Positions 1 to 8,410 of a DNA stretch of 64,000 nucleotides are shown here, piece after piece (positions within the stretch are counted from its first letter, which is position 1; every line of letters starts with the position of its first letter). The position numbers and the translations under genes are program-made. Under the pieces are notes generated by a model. That model was not told the origin of the DNA, did no database searches, and saw only the letters and a list, made by a program, of their open reading frames with translations. The stretch is from Streptomyces sp. NBC_01723. GTDB taxonomy: Bacteria > Actinomycetota > Actinomycetes > Streptomycetales > Streptomycetaceae. The DNA is taken from positions 2,096,001 through 2,160,000 of the forward strand of contig NZ_CP109171.1 in assembly GCF_036246005.1 (NCBI RefSeq). Direction: 5' to 3'.

Positions 1-272
1 TTGGCCAGGTTCTCCTTGATGCGCCGGATGCCCTGCTCCTGCTGGAGCGGATTGGTGCGCGAGGAGCCGAGGATGGTGCCGCCGCGGGGCAGGATGCCGC
101 GGACGGCCGGAATGTCGAGGCGGACGGTGTCGCCCTCCAGGGGGCCGCGCCAGCCGTCCCGGAAGCCGGTGAACTCGTAGCCGTACTCCTGGACTCCCTT
201 GCGGACGATGGCCCTGATGACGGCGTTGAGCCCGGGGCAGTCGCCGCCTCCGGTCAGTACTCCGACCTTCAT
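1..272 (-). CDS. pfkA: 6-phosphofructokinase, N-terminal part (runs off the window)
   Basis: This is the first 90 codons of an ATP- or PPi-dependent 6-phosphofructokinase, the committed step of glycolysis (fructose-6-phosphate to fructose-1,6-bisphosphate). The N-terminus begins MKVGVLTGGGDCPGLNAVIR, the glycine-rich nucleotide-binding start of the family, followed by GGTILGSSRTNP near residue 65-76. The ATG at 272 has an AAAGGGG ribosome site upstream. The gene lies next to a two-component system and about 5 kb from glkA, so two glycolytic entry enzymes are near each other. Only the start is visible, so ATP versus PPi use cannot be judged. Confidence 0.93.
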   Translation of the reverse strand, partial: MKVGVLTGGGDCPGLNAVIRAIVRKGVQEYGYEFTGFRDGWRGPLEGDTVRLDIPAVRGILPRGGTILGSSRTNPLQQEQGIRRIKENLA

Positions 273-324
273 CGCACAACCCCTTTGGGAGGGTGAGTGG
301 TTGGGGCCACTGTCCCGCGTGGGG

Positions 325-1002
325 TCAGGCGTCGTCCAGACCGCGTTCTATCGCGTACCGCACCAGCTCGACCCGGTTGTGCAGCTGGAGCTTGCCCAGG
401 GTGTTCTGGACGTGGTTCTGCACGGTGCGGTGGGAGATCACGAGGCGCTCGGCGATCTGCTTGTAGCTCAGGCCCTTGGCGACCAGGCGCAGCACCTCGG
501 TCTCCCGGTCGGTGAGCCGGGGCGCCCCGGGTTCGTCGGCGCCAGCGGCGGGGGCGGGTTCGGAGGCGAGGCGGCGGTACTCGCCGAGGACCAGGCCGGC
601 CAGGCCCGGCGTGAACACCGGGTCGCCGACGGCTGTACGGCGCACCGCGTCCTGCAACTCCTCGGTGGACGCCGACTTCAGCAGGTAGCCGGTCGCGCCG
701 GACTTCACCGCCTCCAGCACGTCGGCGTGCTCCCCGCTCGCCGAGAGGACGAGGACGCGCAGCCTCGGGTCGGCGCCGACGACCTCCTTGCAGACCTGGA
801 CGCCGGGCTTGCCGGGCAGATTGAGGTCGAGGACGAGGACCTCGGGCGCGGTGGCCCGGGCGCGGCGCACCGCCTGGTCCCCGTCGCCCGCGGTGGCGAC
901 CACGTCGAAGCCGGACTCGGCCAGGTCCCGGGCGACCGCGTCGCGCCACATCGGGTGGTCGTCGACCACCATGACCTTGATCGGTTCCCGTCGTTCACTC
1001 AT
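325..1002 (-). CDS. NarL/LuxR-family response regulator
   Basis: A 225-residue DNA-binding response regulator. The receiver domain is at residues 8-125, with acidic pocket VVDDHP and phospho-acceptor D59 in VLVLDLNLPG. A LuxR-type helix-turn-helix follows at about 155-220 (LTDRETEVLRLVAKGLSYKQ). The start overlaps the 3' end of the sensor kinase by 8 bp, so the two are translationally coupled and surely partners. Targets are not evident from the sequence. Confidence 0.95.
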   Translation of the reverse strand: MSERREPIKVMVVDDHPMWRDAVARDLAESGFDVVATAGDGDQAVRRARATAPEVLVLDLNLPGKPGVQVCKEVVGADPRLRVLVLSASGEHADVLEAVKSGATGYLLKSASTEELQDAVRRTAVGDPVFTPGLAGLVLGEYRRLASEPAPAAGADEPGAPRLTDRETEVLRLVAKGLSYKQIAERLVISHRTVQNHVQNTLGKLQLHNRVELVRYAIERGLDDA

Positions 1003-2236
1003 GGTCCGCTGCCTTCCCCCGGGCGGCGCCGCCGCCGGTTTCCTTCGGTGCCCTCAGTTCGACCTCCGTGCCCTGGCCGGGCACCGAGATCAGTTCGGCC
1101 GTGCCGCCGAGGTCGCGCAGCCGGCCCCGGATCGACAGGGCCACCCCGAGCCGCCCCTCGCCCTCGGCCTCGGCGAGCCGCCCGTCCGGGATGCCCGGTC
1201 CCTCGTCGCGGACGGTGACGATCACCTCGGCGGGCTCGTCCTCGACCAGGATCCAGGCCCGCGCCCGCTCACCGACGTGCACGCGTACGTTGTCCAGGGC
1301 GGCCCCCACGGCCGCCGCCAGCTCCCGCGCCGCGGCCGGGGCCAGCGGGACCGGCGCGCCCGGCTCGGCGAGGTGCACGAGGGAGCCGGCGTACGGGGCG
1401 AGCAGGGCCCGCAGGTCGACGGGGCCGTCCGGGTCCGCCGGTTCCGGTTCCTCCACCGCCCGGACGACCGCGCCCTCGGCGGTGTCCTCGGAGACGCGGG
1501 AGACCGGCACCAGGCCGCCGGAGACCAGGGTGCGCAGCGCCACCTCCTGCTCACCGGCCATCCGGCCCAGCTCGGCCGCCTCGCCGCCGATGACGGCGCC
1601 GCGCCGCTGCACCATGGCCAGCACCTGGAGGACGCTGTCGTGGATGTCCCGGGCGAGCCGTTCGCGTTCCCTGGTGGCCGCCTCGATCTCCAGGGCGCGG
1701 GCGAGGGTGCGCTCGGAGGCCCGGGCGACCTCGACGACGTAGCCGATGGCGATGGAGGCGACCCAGACGAGGATCACGTTGTGCACGGTGTCGCGGGCCG
1801 GGGTGCCGCGTTCGACCAGGTTGGCGACGGCGACCAGGGTGGAGGCGACGGCCGCCCAGCGCCAGCCGCCCTTGATGGCGAAGGCCAGGACGGAGCCGGC
1901 GGTCCATATCGACGGCAGGGTGGGGCCGCCGTCCATGACCCGCTCGTGGGCGTCGGCGAAGGGCGTGAGCAGGATGCCGGTGACCGCGATGGTGAGGTCG
2001 GCGGCGAGGAAGCGCTTGGTGCAGTTCGCGGCGCCCGCGACCTTCGGCAGGGTGGCGAGGGTCCAGACGAACAGGAGGGCGTAGTAGGCGACGGCGAGCC
2101 AGGGGCGGGCGAAGCCGGAGTAGGCGGTGGCGAAGAAGCCGATCGCGTACAGCATGGTCAGCACGCGGTAGCCGGCGAGCGCGCGCCACAGCGGCTGCTC
2201 GACCGACATCCGCATGACTCTCTCACGCCTGGCCAT
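995..2236 (-). CDS. Sensor histidine kinase (HisKA_3 type, MacS-like)
   Basis: A 413-residue membrane sensor kinase. About five hydrophobic segments occupy residues 20-170. A HisKA_3 dimerisation helix has H199 in RERLARDIHDSVLQVL, and a HATPase domain has DEGPGIPDG near residue 345-355. The MacS-like layout (membrane N-terminus, then HisKA_3 and HATPase) is typical of Streptomyces partners of LuxR-type regulators. The ATG at 2236 has a very strong GGGGGAGGGGGG ribosome site. It lies 33 bp downstream of the acyltransferase gene in the same direction, so plsC-like, kinase and regulator probably form one operon. The stimulus is unknown. Confidence 0.93.
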   Translation of the reverse strand: MARRERVMRMSVEQPLWRALAGYRVLTMLYAIGFFATAYSGFARPWLAVAYYALLFVWTLATLPKVAGAANCTKRFLAADLTIAVTGILLTPFADAHERVMDGGPTLPSIWTAGSVLAFAIKGGWRWAAVASTLVAVANLVERGTPARDTVHNVILVWVASIAIGYVVEVARASERTLARALEIEAATRERERLARDIHDSVLQVLAMVQRRGAVIGGEAAELGRMAGEQEVALRTLVSGGLVPVSRVSEDTAEGAVVRAVEEPEPADPDGPVDLRALLAPYAGSLVHLAEPGAPVPLAPAAARELAAAVGAALDNVRVHVGERARAWILVEDEPAEVIVTVRDEGPGIPDGRLAEAEGEGRLGVALSIRGRLRDLGGTAELISVPGQGTEVELRAPKETGGGAARGKAADHE

Positions 2237-2269
2237 GTCCCCCCTCCCCCGGGATACCGGTCTCCCGGG

Positions 2270-3067
2270 CTACGACCCGGTCGGATCCTTCTCGGCCTTC
2301 TCGGCCTTCTCGGCTTTGTCGGCCTTCTCCGCCTGGGCGAGTGCGGCCTTCGCCGCCTTGCCCGCCTCCTTCTCGGCCTTGGCCGCGTCCGCGATCTGCC
2401 GCTTCATCGCGGTCGCGTACATGTCGACGTACTCCTGGCCGGAGAGCTTCATGATCTCGTACATGACCTCGTCGGTCACCGCGCGGAGCACGAAGCGGTC
2501 GTGCTCCATGCCCTGGTAGCGGGAGAAGTCCAGGGGCCGGCCGATGCGGATGCCGGGCCGCATCAGCTTCGGCATCACCTGGCCGGGCGGCTGGATCTTC
2601 TCGGTGTCGATCATGGCGACCGGGATCACGGGCGCGCCGGTGGCCAGCGCGACGCGCGCGAGGCCGCCCGGCTTGCCCCGGTAGAGGCGGCCGTCGGGCG
2701 AGCGCGTGCCCTCGGGGTAGATGCCGAACAGCTCACCGCGCTCCAGGACCTCTATGCCGCTCCGGATGGCGGCCTCGCCGGCGCCGCGCGCGCCGGAGCG
2801 GTCCACCGGTAGCTGGCCGACGCCCTTGAAGAACGCGGCGGTGAGCCGTCCCTTGACGCCGGGGGTGTTGAAGTACTCGGCCTTGGCGATGAAGGTCACC
2901 TTGCGGTCGAGGACGGCGGGCAGGAAGAACGAGTCGGAGAACGACAGGTGGTTGCTCGCCAGAATGGCGGGGCCGTCGGCCGGGATGTGCTCCAGGCCCT
3001 CCACCCAGGGCCGGAAGGCGAGCTTCAGCGAACCCCCGACGGTGACCTTCATCGCGCCGTACAACAA
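2270..3067 (-). CDS. 1-acyl-sn-glycerol-3-phosphate acyltransferase family protein (PlsC-like)
   Basis: A 265-residue lysophospholipid acyltransferase, which transfers a fatty acyl chain to lysophosphatidic acid or a related acceptor at the membrane. The catalytic NHX4D box is NHLSFSD (about residues 38-44) and the substrate box is IYPEGTRSPDGRLYRGKPG (about 117-135). The last 40 residues are an Ala/Lys/Glu repeat tail (KAEKAEKAEK) absent from most homologues, possibly surface or membrane binding. It is first in a probable operon with the sensor kinase. The divergent region upstream holds the palindrome GGGTCAGACCC at 3090-3100. Acceptor specificity cannot be assigned. Confidence 0.9.
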   Translation of the reverse strand: MLYGAMKVTVGGSLKLAFRPWVEGLEHIPADGPAILASNHLSFSDSFFLPAVLDRKVTFIAKAEYFNTPGVKGRLTAAFFKGVGQLPVDRSGARGAGEAAIRSGIEVLERGELFGIYPEGTRSPDGRLYRGKPGGLARVALATGAPVIPVAMIDTEKIQPPGQVMPKLMRPGIRIGRPLDFSRYQGMEHDRFVLRAVTDEVMYEIMKLSGQEYVDMYATAMKRQIADAAKAEKEAGKAAKAALAQAEKADKAEKAEKAEKDPTGS

Positions 3068-3200
3068 CCGATTGCCTCCTGTGTCTGTGGGTCAGACCCT
3101 ATCCCGGGGCACCGTCAATGGCCCCGACGGCCCTGGTCGGTGTCAGTGCGGTCGCGTACGGTGAAGTACCCGCAAGTATCTGACGACAGGAGACCGAGAC

Positions 3201-4004
3201 GTGTCGGTCCTGCCCGGAGCCGAGCCGTTCCGCCACGAGGGCGGGGAGACCGGCGTCCTCCTCTGTCACGGCTTCACCGGTTCCCCGCAGTCGCTGCGCC
3301 CCTGGGCGCGGTATCTCGCCGCCCGCGACCTGACCGTCGCGCTTCCCCTGCTGCCCGGGCACGGCACCCGCTGGCAGGACATGCAGGTCACCGGCTGGCA
3401 GGACTGGTACGCGGAGGTGGACCGCGAGCTGCGCGCCCTGCGCGAGCGCTGCGCGCGGGTCTTCGTGGCCGGTCTTTCGATGGGCGGCGCGCTGGCGCTG
3501 CGGCTCGCCGCCAAGCACGGGGACGCGGTCTCCGGCGTCATGGTCGTCAACCCGGCGAACCGGGTGCACGGCGTGGCCCAGCACGCCCTGCCGGTCGTGC
3601 GCCATCTGCTGCCGGCGACGAAGGGCATCGCCAGCGACATCGCCAAGCCGCTCACCTCGGAGCTGGGATACGACAGGGTGCCGCTGCACGCGGCGCACTC
3701 GCTGCGCTCGTACTTCCGTCTCGCCGACGGCGACCTGCCGCAGGTGACGCAGCCGCTGCTGTTGCTGCGCAGCCCGCAGGACCACGTGGTGCCGCCGGCC
3801 GACTCGGCGCGGATCCTCGGCCGGGTGTCGTCCACGGACGTGACGGAGGTCCTGCTGGAACAGAGCTACCACGTGGCGACGTTGGACCACGATGCGGACC
3901 GGATCTTCGCGGAGAGCGTCGCGTTCATCGGCCGGCTCGCGCCCGGTTCCGTCAGGGAGCCGGAGCCCGGTCTCGGCAAGGAAGGGACGGCCGCAGGTGG
4001 CTGA
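3201..4004 (+). CDS. Alpha/beta-hydrolase, carboxylesterase/monoacylglycerol lipase-like
   Basis: A 267-residue serine hydrolase. The oxyanion strand is LLCHGFTGSPQ (residues 17-27), the nucleophile elbow is GLSMGG (about 93-98), the acid is probably in SPQDHVVPP and the catalytic His in QSYHVATLDHD. Length and motifs match the Est30/monoacylglycerol-lipase type of bacterial esterases. The GTG start has AGGAGA upstream. It faces the PlsC-like gene divergently and overlaps the following membrane-protein gene by 8 bp, forming a two-gene operon. A lipid-related substrate is inferred only from the neighbourhood. Confidence 0.9.
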   Translation: MSVLPGAEPFRHEGGETGVLLCHGFTGSPQSLRPWARYLAARDLTVALPLLPGHGTRWQDMQVTGWQDWYAEVDRELRALRERCARVFVAGLSMGGALALRLAAKHGDAVSGVMVVNPANRVHGVAQHALPVVRHLLPATKGIASDIAKPLTSELGYDRVPLHAAHSLRSYFRLADGDLPQVTQPLLLLRSPQDHVVPPADSARILGRVSSTDVTEVLLEQSYHVATLDHDADRIFAESVAFIGRLAPGSVREPEPGLGKEGTAAGG

Positions 4005-4611
4005 GCACGACTCCGACCGCGAGGACCGCGAGGAGCGGGAGCGGGAGCACCCCGAGGGGCGGGAGCGCGCGGCGGACCGCGGGCCCGAGGAGCAGGGCGG
4101 CGTGCCCCTCGACGAGGACGCCGCCTGGGCCGCGATCGTCGCCGGGTACGGGGACGAGCCGCCGGACCCGCCGGGCGCGAAGCCGTTCAAGTCGGTCGAG
4201 GACCTGGCGCTCCTGGAGCCCGAGACGAACGACGAGAAGCCCGCGCCGGACCAGCCGTCCTCGGCCCGGCCGCTGGGCAGCTCCGTCGCGTTCGCGCCCG
4301 GCGTCGGTCCCCGCGACCACACGCCGGCCGAGCCGTCCGACGACGACCTCGACGAGGACGACGAGGGGCACTTCGTGCCGCCCGAGCCGCCGCCGCTGCC
4401 CGAGGCGGACCCCACCGCGAAGTTCGCCTGGCTTGGCGTGCTCGGCGGGCCCGTGCTGCTCCTGCTGGCGGTGCTGTTCGGCTGGGACATGACCTGGTGG
4501 CTGACGACCCTCAGCATCGGCGGTTTCCTCGGCGGCTTCGCCACGCTGGTCATGCGGATGCGGACGGACGACGAGGACGACGACGATCCGGGGCGGGGCG
4601 CGGTGGTCTAG
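3997..4611 (+). CDS. Conserved acidic membrane protein of unknown function
   Basis: A 204-residue protein. I chose the GTG at 3997, inside the last codons of the hydrolase, because GGAAGGG lies just upstream and the segment before it is hydrolase sequence in another frame. The N-terminal 140 residues are highly acidic and probably disordered (EDREEREREHPEG, DDDLDEDDEG). Two hydrophobic segments follow (LGVLGGPVLLLLAVLFGW and TLSIGGFLGGFATLVMRM), then a short acidic tail. This suggests a small membrane protein with a large cytoplasmic acidic domain. Function is unknown; tight coupling suggests work with the hydrolase. Confidence 0.8.
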   Translation: MAEHDSDREDREEREREHPEGRERAADRGPEEQGGVPLDEDAAWAAIVAGYGDEPPDPPGAKPFKSVEDLALLEPETNDEKPAPDQPSSARPLGSSVAFAPGVGPRDHTPAEPSDDDLDEDDEGHFVPPEPPPLPEADPTAKFAWLGVLGGPVLLLLAVLFGWDMTWWLTTLSIGGFLGGFATLVMRMRTDDEDDDDPGRGAVV

Positions 4612-4650
4612 GCCTGTCTGGGACAGACCCCGGCCGGGCGGCCCCCGGGC

Positions 4651-5412
4651 TCAGGGCGTCGCGGGTACGCGGAGGGCGGTCAGGACCGGGAGGTGGTCCG
4701 TGGCCGCCCTCAGGTCCGCCTCGGCCACCCCGGCGAGCCCCAGCGGCACCCCGCAGCCCAGCACCTCGACGCCCTCGGTGACGAAGACGGCGTCGATGCG
4801 GCGGTCGGGCGCCGTGGGTGTGAACGTGTACTCGCCGCCCCAGGGCGCGGCGGTCCAGCAGTCCCGCAGCCCGTCGCCGAGGCGCCGGAAGGTGCGGCCG
4901 CCGGGGCGTTCGTTGAGGTCGCCGCCCGCGACCGCGTGCGGGACGTCCAGGGCGGCCAGCCGGTCGAGGAGGTGGCCCGCCTGCTCGTGGCGCTCCTCCG
5001 CCTCCAGGGAGAGGTGGCAGCTCAGGACACCGAGGCGGGCGCCGCCGAACCGGACCACGGCGGTGGCGAGGCCGCGCCGGTGCCGGCCGGGGGTGAGCGG
5101 GAGCAGTACGTCCTCGGTGCGCTCGACGGTGGCCCGCAGGGAGCACAGCAGCGCGGGGCCGGCCGCGGGGGCGCCGCCGGAGAGCAGAACCAGGCCGGAG
5201 GCGTCGGCGAGCCGGGTGAGCTTCTTGCGCCACCGGAAGAAGCGGGGGGCCTCCTGGAGGAGGACGAGGTCGGGGGCGCAGGCGGTGATGACACGGGCGA
5301 GGGCGTCGGTGTCGTCGCGCATCGAGCGGATGTTGTAGCTGAGGACGCGGACGACGGCGGAACCGTCCGGTTCGGTACGGGAGTTGGGGAGCGGGGGGAG
5401 GGATGTTGCCAT
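4651..5412 (-). CDS. Endonuclease/exonuclease/phosphatase (EEP) family protein
   Basis: A 253-residue Mg-dependent phosphoesterase of the DNase I/inositol-phosphatase fold. Visible motifs are VLSYNIRSM (about 23-31), LLQEAPRF with the metal-binding Glu (about 51-58), GDLNERPGG (Asp/Asn pair, about 159-167), RIDAVFV (about 201) and the C-terminal ATDHLPVL with catalytic Asp-His. All key residues are present. There is no signal peptide. It ends 36 bp from the convergent membrane-protein gene. The substrate (nucleic acid, phospholipid or other) cannot be told from sequence. Confidence 0.88.
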   Translation of the reverse strand: MATSLPPLPNSRTEPDGSAVVRVLSYNIRSMRDDTDALARVITACAPDLVLLQEAPRFFRWRKKLTRLADASGLVLLSGGAPAAGPALLCSLRATVERTEDVLLPLTPGRHRRGLATAVVRFGGARLGVLSCHLSLEAEERHEQAGHLLDRLAALDVPHAVAGGDLNERPGGRTFRRLGDGLRDCWTAAPWGGEYTFTPTAPDRRIDAVFVTEGVEVLGCGVPLGLAGVAEADLRAATDHLPVLTALRVPATP

Positions 5413-5483
5413 GCGGTCAATTTACGGGACCGCGGATCTTGCGCCGGACGGCTCGGGGCACGAGGTCCGTGGGCGACTGCCGG

Positions 5484-5524
5484 TTCGTCGTGGCTTGTCG
5501 CGCAGTTCCCCGCGCCCCTTCGGG
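5484..5524. repeat. Dispersed intergenic repeat, type A, copy 1
   Basis: The core TCGTGGCTTGTCGCGCAGTT followed by CCCCGCGCCCCT recurs, with small changes, at 11937-11990, 39069-39111 and 62955-62996, always between genes and at or near a 3' end. This copy sits between the EEP gene and the end of glkA. Confidence 0.8.
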
Positions 5525-5544
5525 AGCGTCCGGGCGCCGTTCGC

Positions 5545-6498
5545 CTACATGATCGGGTCGGGCTCCCGGGCCAGGTCGGCCGCGCCCACCAGGCCCGCCT
5601 TGTTGCCGAGTTGCGCGGCGACCACGTCGGCGACCGGGCGCCAGTTGCCGCCGACCAGCCAGCGCTTGTAGGACTTGCGGATCGGGTCGAGGACCAGGTC
5701 GCCCTCGTCGGAGAGGCCGCCGCCGACGATGAAGGCGGACGGGTCGAAGAGGGAGGCCAGGTCGGCGAGGCCGGCGCCGGCCCAGCGGGCCAGTTCCCGG
5801 TAGGAGTCGACGGCGACCGGGCAGCCCTGGCGGGCGGCCACGGAGATGTGCTTGCCCTCGATGCCCTCGGGGGTGCCGTCGCCGAGCGCGAGCAGCACCT
5901 CGGCGCGCTCGGGGGTGGCGTTGGCGCGCTGCTTGGCGTACCTCACCAGGGCCCGCCCGGAGGCGTACTGCTCCCAGCAGCCCTGCGAGCCGCAGCCGCA
6001 CAGCAGGCCGTCCGGGACCATGCGGATGTGGCCGAACTCGGCGGCCACGCCGAAGTGACCGCGGCGCAGCTTGTTGCCGATGATGATGCCGCCGCCGAGG
6101 CCGGTGCCGAGGGTGATGCAGATGACGTTGCGGTGGCCCTTGCCACCACCGAACTTGTACTCGCCCCAGGCGGCCGCGTTGGCGTCGTTCTCCACGACGA
6201 CCGGGAGGCCGACGCGAGCCTCGACCTTCTCCTTGAGCGGTTCCTGGCGCCAGTCGATGTTGGGCGCGAAGTAGACCGTGGAGCGCTGGCGGTTGACGTA
6301 TCCGGCGGCGCCGATGCCCACTCCGACGATCTCGTGCCCCACGCGTGCGCCCTCCACCGCGGAGGCGATGGCGTCCACGATGGCCTCGGGTGTGCTGGGG
6401 GTCGGCACCTTGTGGGTCGAGAGGATGTTGCCTTCCTCGTCGACCACGCCGGCCGCGATCTTCGTGCCGCCGATGTCGACGCCGATGGTGAGTCCCAT
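5545..6498 (-). CDS. glkA: Glucokinase (ROK family)
   Basis: A 317-residue ATP-dependent glucose kinase. The ATP site is VDIGGTKIAAG (residues 6-16), the sugar site includes ENDANAAAWGE (about 103-113), and the ROK zinc motif is GLLCGCGSQGCWEQY with EFGH just before it. I chose the ATG at 6498 (GAGGGA upstream); it gives the length known for Streptomyces GlkA. In Streptomyces this enzyme phosphorylates glucose and is also required for glucose repression of many genes (family knowledge). It lies 54 bp downstream of its conserved partner gene and probably shares a transcript with it. Confidence 0.97.
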   Translation of the reverse strand: MGLTIGVDIGGTKIAAGVVDEEGNILSTHKVPTPSTPEAIVDAIASAVEGARVGHEIVGVGIGAAGYVNRQRSTVYFAPNIDWRQEPLKEKVEARVGLPVVVENDANAAAWGEYKFGGGKGHRNVICITLGTGLGGGIIIGNKLRRGHFGVAAEFGHIRMVPDGLLCGCGSQGCWEQYASGRALVRYAKQRANATPERAEVLLALGDGTPEGIEGKHISVAARQGCPVAVDSYRELARWAGAGLADLASLFDPSAFIVGGGLSDEGDLVLDPIRKSYKRWLVGGNWRPVADVVAAQLGNKAGLVGAADLAREPDPIM

Positions 6499-6552
6499 GA
6501 ATCCCTCAGTTCGGTCGAGCCCCGCTATGGGCAACCGTACCCGAGGCGGGGC

Positions 6553-7089
6553 TCAGTCCAGGTCGATGCGCTGGCCCGGGCCGGTGCCCTCGTCGCCGTC
6601 GTCCCCGTCGCCGTCCCGGCGTTCGGCCTGGTCGCGGGGGTCGCGCGGGTCCTTGGCCGCGGCACTGCCGGTGGTCCAGCGGCGTTCCTGGTCCTGGACG
6701 GCGGAGCGGTAGGCGGCGAGGAGTTCACCGCCGGCGGCCGCGAGGTGGTCGAAGACGTCCGGGTTGCGCTCGATGACCGGTTCGACGGCGGCCTTGGCCT
6801 GCTGGACGACCTGCCGGAACACCTGCTGGGCGGCGGGTCCGGCGACCTGGCCGAGCAGCGGGGACTGGAGGCCGGACAGTTTGTCCGCCACGGTGTCGAC
6901 GAGCCGGCGCAGCTCCTCGGCGGCCGAGCCGGGCGGTACCCCGTACTCGGCACGGCGGCGGGCCTTCTCCGACTCCAGGTCCTCGGCGCACGCCGTCGCC
7001 CAGGCGTCGGCGTCGCTCGGTCGCGCGGCGTCGGCCCCGTCGGCCTCGTCGGGGCGGGGTGCCTCGGACGGGGGGAGCTTTTCGCTCAT
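6553..7089 (-). CDS. Conserved glkA-partner protein (DUF5304-like)
   Basis: A 178-residue soluble, charged protein. I used the ATG at 7089, which has AGGAG 7 nt upstream; the longer reading has no ribosome site. Residues 1-45 are acidic and low complexity. Residues 45-145 form an alpha-helical block (GSAAEELRRLVDTVADKLSG, then QQAKAAVEPVIERNPDVFDH), and the tail is again Asp/Glu/Arg-rich. No catalytic motif is visible. As I recall, the S. coelicolor orthologue immediately upstream of glkA (SCO2127) influences glucose kinase levels. The arrangement here supports a shared operon, but the mechanism is not visible. Confidence 0.85.
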   Translation of the reverse strand: MSEKLPPSEAPRPDEADGADAARPSDADAWATACAEDLESEKARRRAEYGVPPGSAAEELRRLVDTVADKLSGLQSPLLGQVAGPAAQQVFRQVVQQAKAAVEPVIERNPDVFDHLAAAGGELLAAYRSAVQDQERRWTTGSAAAKDPRDPRDQAERRDGDGDDGDEGTGPGQRIDLD

Positions 7090-7154
7090 GACGGACTCCT
7101 GACTACGTTTCGTCCTTACGACGTTACCCGAACGGACTCGGGCCCCGTGGCGGA

Positions 7155-8327
7155 TCAGCGCCCCCGCGGCCACAGCTGCGGGTCCGGCGCGAACCGGACG
7201 GCGAGTGTGCCCTCCCGCAGCGCGGCCCCGTCGACGGTGCAGCGGCGCAGCGCGGACGGCAGCGGAACGATCCGGCGGAACGGCCCGGCGGCGACGACCA
7301 GTTCGTCCTCACGGCGGACCAGGTCGAGTTCCTCGCGTACGGCGCCGGGCAGCGGGATGCGCCAGACCAGGACGCCGTCCTCGGCCAGCCGGTCGGTGAC
7401 GGGCCACTCGACCGGGGCGACGGCCGGGCCGGCGCCCGGCGCACCGAGCGCGGCGAGGTCGTCGGTGCCGCGCGGATCGCGGCCGAGGTGAGCGAGCGCG
7501 CGGACGTCGTACGTGCCGCGCCACTCCTCCAGCGTCTTGCGCTGCTGGGCGAGGGGGCCGGTGAGCCAGCTGTCGGCCGGGACCTCCTCGGGCAGCACGC
7601 GGTTGGCGATCAGCAGGTCGGTGCGCAGGCCGCGCAGGGCGAGGCCGAGGACGGCGGCGTGGACCGCGTCGGCGCCCGCCGGGCCGGGCTCGGCGACCAG
7701 CCGTACGACGGTGTTCCGGTCGGCGACGACGGCCTCGGCGGCGGCGAGTTCCAGCTCCCAGCGGGCCGCGGCCTCGTACAGCGCCTCGGCGGGCATGGGG
7801 ACGCCCGCGAGCCTGCCGAGGACGGGGCGCAGGGCGCGGGCCGCCTGCCGCTCGGGGGGCAGCAGCCGGCGCAGGCAGCGGCGCAGCTCCTCGGGGGCGG
7901 CGAGCAGGGCGAGGGCGCGCGGGGCGGGCGGGAGGTCGACGACGAGGAGGTCGTGCCGCTCGGCGAGGGCGGCGTCGCGCAGGGCGCGCAGCAGGGCGAG
8001 TTCGTCGGCGCCGGGGAGAGGGGTGAGTTCCTCGGGGTCGAGGCGGGAGGCGCCGAGGAGGTCGAGGGCGGAGGAGGCGCGGTCCTGGAGAGCGGCGAGG
8101 CCGTCCCGGAACCCCTGTGCGGCGTCCGGCCGCCAGGCGGTGAGGTGGGGTTCGACGGACGTCGGCGCCGGGCCGGTGCGCACCCCGAGCGCGGCGCCGA
8201 GGGTGTCGTCGCGGTCGGTGCCGAGCAGCAGGGTGCGGGTGCCCTGCCGGGCGGCGGCGAGCGCGGTGGCGGCCGCGACGGTGGTACGGCCGCTGCCGCC
8301 GGGGCCTGTGATCAGGATGGTGCGCAT
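7155..8327 (-). CDS. ArsA/GET3-like P-loop ATPase with altered Walker A
   Basis: A 390-residue protein starting MRTILITGPGGSGRTTVAAA: a ParA/ArsA-type P-loop in which the usual GKT lysine is Arg and the signature lysine of GKGG is Pro. A Walker-B-like strand is HDLLVVDLPP (about 128-137). NRVLPEEVPADSW matches the ArsA-family strand after the ATPase core, and the C-terminal 90 residues resemble the small beta domain of anion-transporting ATPase relatives. The ATG at 8327 is directly before the P-loop. It is followed 65 bp downstream by the glkA-partner gene. Nucleotide binding may be kept, but hydrolysis is doubtful. Confidence 0.8.
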   Translation of the reverse strand: MRTILITGPGGSGRTTVAAATALAAARQGTRTLLLGTDRDDTLGAALGVRTGPAPTSVEPHLTAWRPDAAQGFRDGLAALQDRASSALDLLGASRLDPEELTPLPGADELALLRALRDAALAERHDLLVVDLPPAPRALALLAAPEELRRCLRRLLPPERQAARALRPVLGRLAGVPMPAEALYEAAARWELELAAAEAVVADRNTVVRLVAEPGPAGADAVHAAVLGLALRGLRTDLLIANRVLPEEVPADSWLTGPLAQQRKTLEEWRGTYDVRALAHLGRDPRGTDDLAALGAPGAGPAVAPVEWPVTDRLAEDGVLVWRIPLPGAVREELDLVRREDELVVAAGPFRRIVPLPSALRRCTVDGAALREGTLAVRFAPDPQLWPRGR

Positions 8328-8410
8328 GAGGCTGAACGGTACCTTCGCGGCCCGGCGCCGGGCCGCGTGACGCCGGGGTGGTTCACGATTGCCCGCGGCT
8401 CGGCCGACGG

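Noticed and set aside
3090..3100. GGGTCAGACCC palindrome as a specific operator
   Set aside because: A 5+1+5 palindrome is expected by chance at this base composition and no second copy was seen nearby, so it is noted only in the acyltransferase entry.
6499..6534. Twelve-codon N-terminal extension of glkA
   Set aside because: The ATG at 6498 has GAGGGA upstream and gives the standard glucokinase start before the ATP motif; the extension lacks a ribosome site.
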